From NCBI GenBank assembly GCA_002494975.1, contig DADI01000062.1, positions 6,076 through 31,036 on the forward strand: a stretch of DNA of 24,961 bases, in the 5' to 3' direction. The DNA is from Euryarchaeota archaeon UBA556 (GTDB taxonomy: Archaea; Thermoplasmatota; Poseidoniia; Poseidoniales; Thalassarchaeaceae). A program made the translations under genes and the position numbers. A model generated the notes under the pieces. The model worked only from the letters and a program-made list of their open reading frames with translations. It ran no database searches and was not told the DNA's origin. Below, piece after piece: positions 24,426-24,961 of the stretch (the first letter of the stretch is position 1; every line of letters starts with the position of its first letter).

Positions 24426-24961
24426 ATGAAGAAAACGAAAAATATGAGTATGTTGATTGCACTACTCCTCGTGATAATGGCTGGTTCAGTCGGCGTTCAA
24501 GCTGACGGTTCTGATCCACTCGACCCATCAGATGGTGGCGCCGATTGGGACGGAGATGGACTAACCAATGCTGAGGAGCAGGCTGCAGGAACAGACATGA
24601 ACAATGCAGATACTGACAACGATGGATTACCTGATGGATGGGAAGTAGCTTACGGGCTAAATCCTACATCATCAAGTGATGCGAACGCAGATCCGGATGG
24701 CGACGGCTTAACCAACTCTCAGGAGTACGCTGCGGGTACTAACCCGAATTCAGCAGATACTGATGGTGACGGTGTAGCTGACGGCTCGGATGCGTTCCCG
24801 AATGATCCTAACGATGGATCTTCATCTGACTCTGATGGAGACGGAATACCTGATGCGTACGACCCTGATTTCCCAGGAAACGACGAAGGTGACGGCGAAG
24901 GCGGCGCAGAAGGCGGCGGCGAATCAGAGCAAGAAGGTGAAGGTCAAGGTCAAGGTCAAGG
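24426..24961 (+). CDS. Secreted protein with thrombospondin-type-3-like calcium repeats, 5' part only
   Basis: The frame is open from the ATG at 24426 to the window end (178 complete codons) and has no stop. The first 26 residues form a classical signal peptide (MKKTKN then a hydrophobic core ending SVGVQA). The mature part carries DxDGDGxxDxxE-type repeats: [12 protein letters not shown] (from about residue 40), [47 protein letters not shown] and [13 protein letters not shown]. These are the calcium-binding pattern of thrombospondin type 3 repeats. They are followed by a Gly/Glu and then Gly/Gln low-complexity stretch at the edge. The ATG is supported by GGAAGTGA 7 bases upstream. The gene is visibly richer in G+C than its neighbours, mostly because of Gly, Asp and Ala codons. 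Its C-terminal domains and job are unknown. Confidence 0.85.
   Translation, partial: MKKTKNMSMLIALLLVIMAGSVGVQADGSDPLDPSDGGADWDGDGLTNAEEQAAGTDMNNADTDNDGLPDGWEVAYGLNPTSSSDANADPDGDGLTNSQEYAAGTNPNSADTDGDGVADGSDAFPNDPNDGSSSDSDGDGIPDAYDPDFPGNDEGDGEGGAEGGGESEQEGEGQGQGQ
24885..24961 (+). repeat. Low-complexity Gly/Glu/Gln repeat with tandem GGTCAA hexamers
   Basis: The coding sequence turns into GGC/GAA/GGT-rich DNA and, from 24942, into three exact GGTCAA units plus the start of a fourth, encoding Gly-Gln repeats. The run continues past the window, so its full length is unknown. Such arrays expand and contract by slippage. Confidence 0.8.

Noticed and set aside
1..24961. Search for tRNA genes, CRISPR arrays, insertion sequences and toxin-antitoxin or defence genes
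   Set aside because: No cloverleaf signatures, regularly spaced direct repeats, transposase motifs or defence domains were seen on either strand.

Overview
This 25 kb window looks like the chromosome of a planktonic euryarchaeon, most likely Marine Group II (Poseidoniales) or a close relative. The evidence is an archaeal ribosomal cluster in the order S13-S4-S11, A/T-rich spacers with TATA-like boxes, GGAGG/GGTGA ribosome binding sites, and very large Asp/Ser-rich secreted proteins with a C-terminal membrane anchor and acidic tail. The lineage is inferred from content; no marker such as 16S rRNA is present. I see no tRNA, rRNA, insertion sequence or CRISPR array.

Layout. Positions 1-7712 are all on the minus strand: S11 (cut by the left edge), S4 and S13, then a class I methyltransferase, a membrane-anchored FKBP-like protein and a 1243-residue protein with about 36 membrane segments. 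A divergent promoter region (7713-7831) separates these from ATP-type PEP carboxykinase on the plus strand. That gene converges on a malic enzyme/phosphotransacetylase-like fusion on the minus strand (9463-11778). A second divergent region (11779-11936) leads into one 8.6 kb gene for a 2877-residue surface protein (11937-20570). It is followed on the plus strand by a p-aminobenzoate pair (aminodeoxychorismate lyase, then a synthase-amidotransferase fusion), a small zinc-ribbon membrane protein, a structured 311-base spacer, and the 5' part of a secreted calcium-repeat protein that runs off the right edge.

How the genes fit together. S13, S4 and S11 form a tight translation operon whose leader can fold so that the S13 ribosome binding site lies in a hairpin loop. 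PEP carboxykinase and malic enzyme both work at the C3/C4 junction, draining oxaloacetate and malate towards PEP and pyruvate, which suits a heterotroph living on peptides. The lyase and synthase genes, 4 bases apart, should together make p-aminobenzoate from chorismate for folate-type cofactors. The giant propeller protein, the FKBP-like protein, the many-spanning membrane protein and the calcium-repeat protein are all surface or membrane proteins without an assigned substrate. The giant protein (about 35 propeller blades plus about six Fn3-like modules) and the unclassified 1243-residue membrane protein are the least explained parts of the window.
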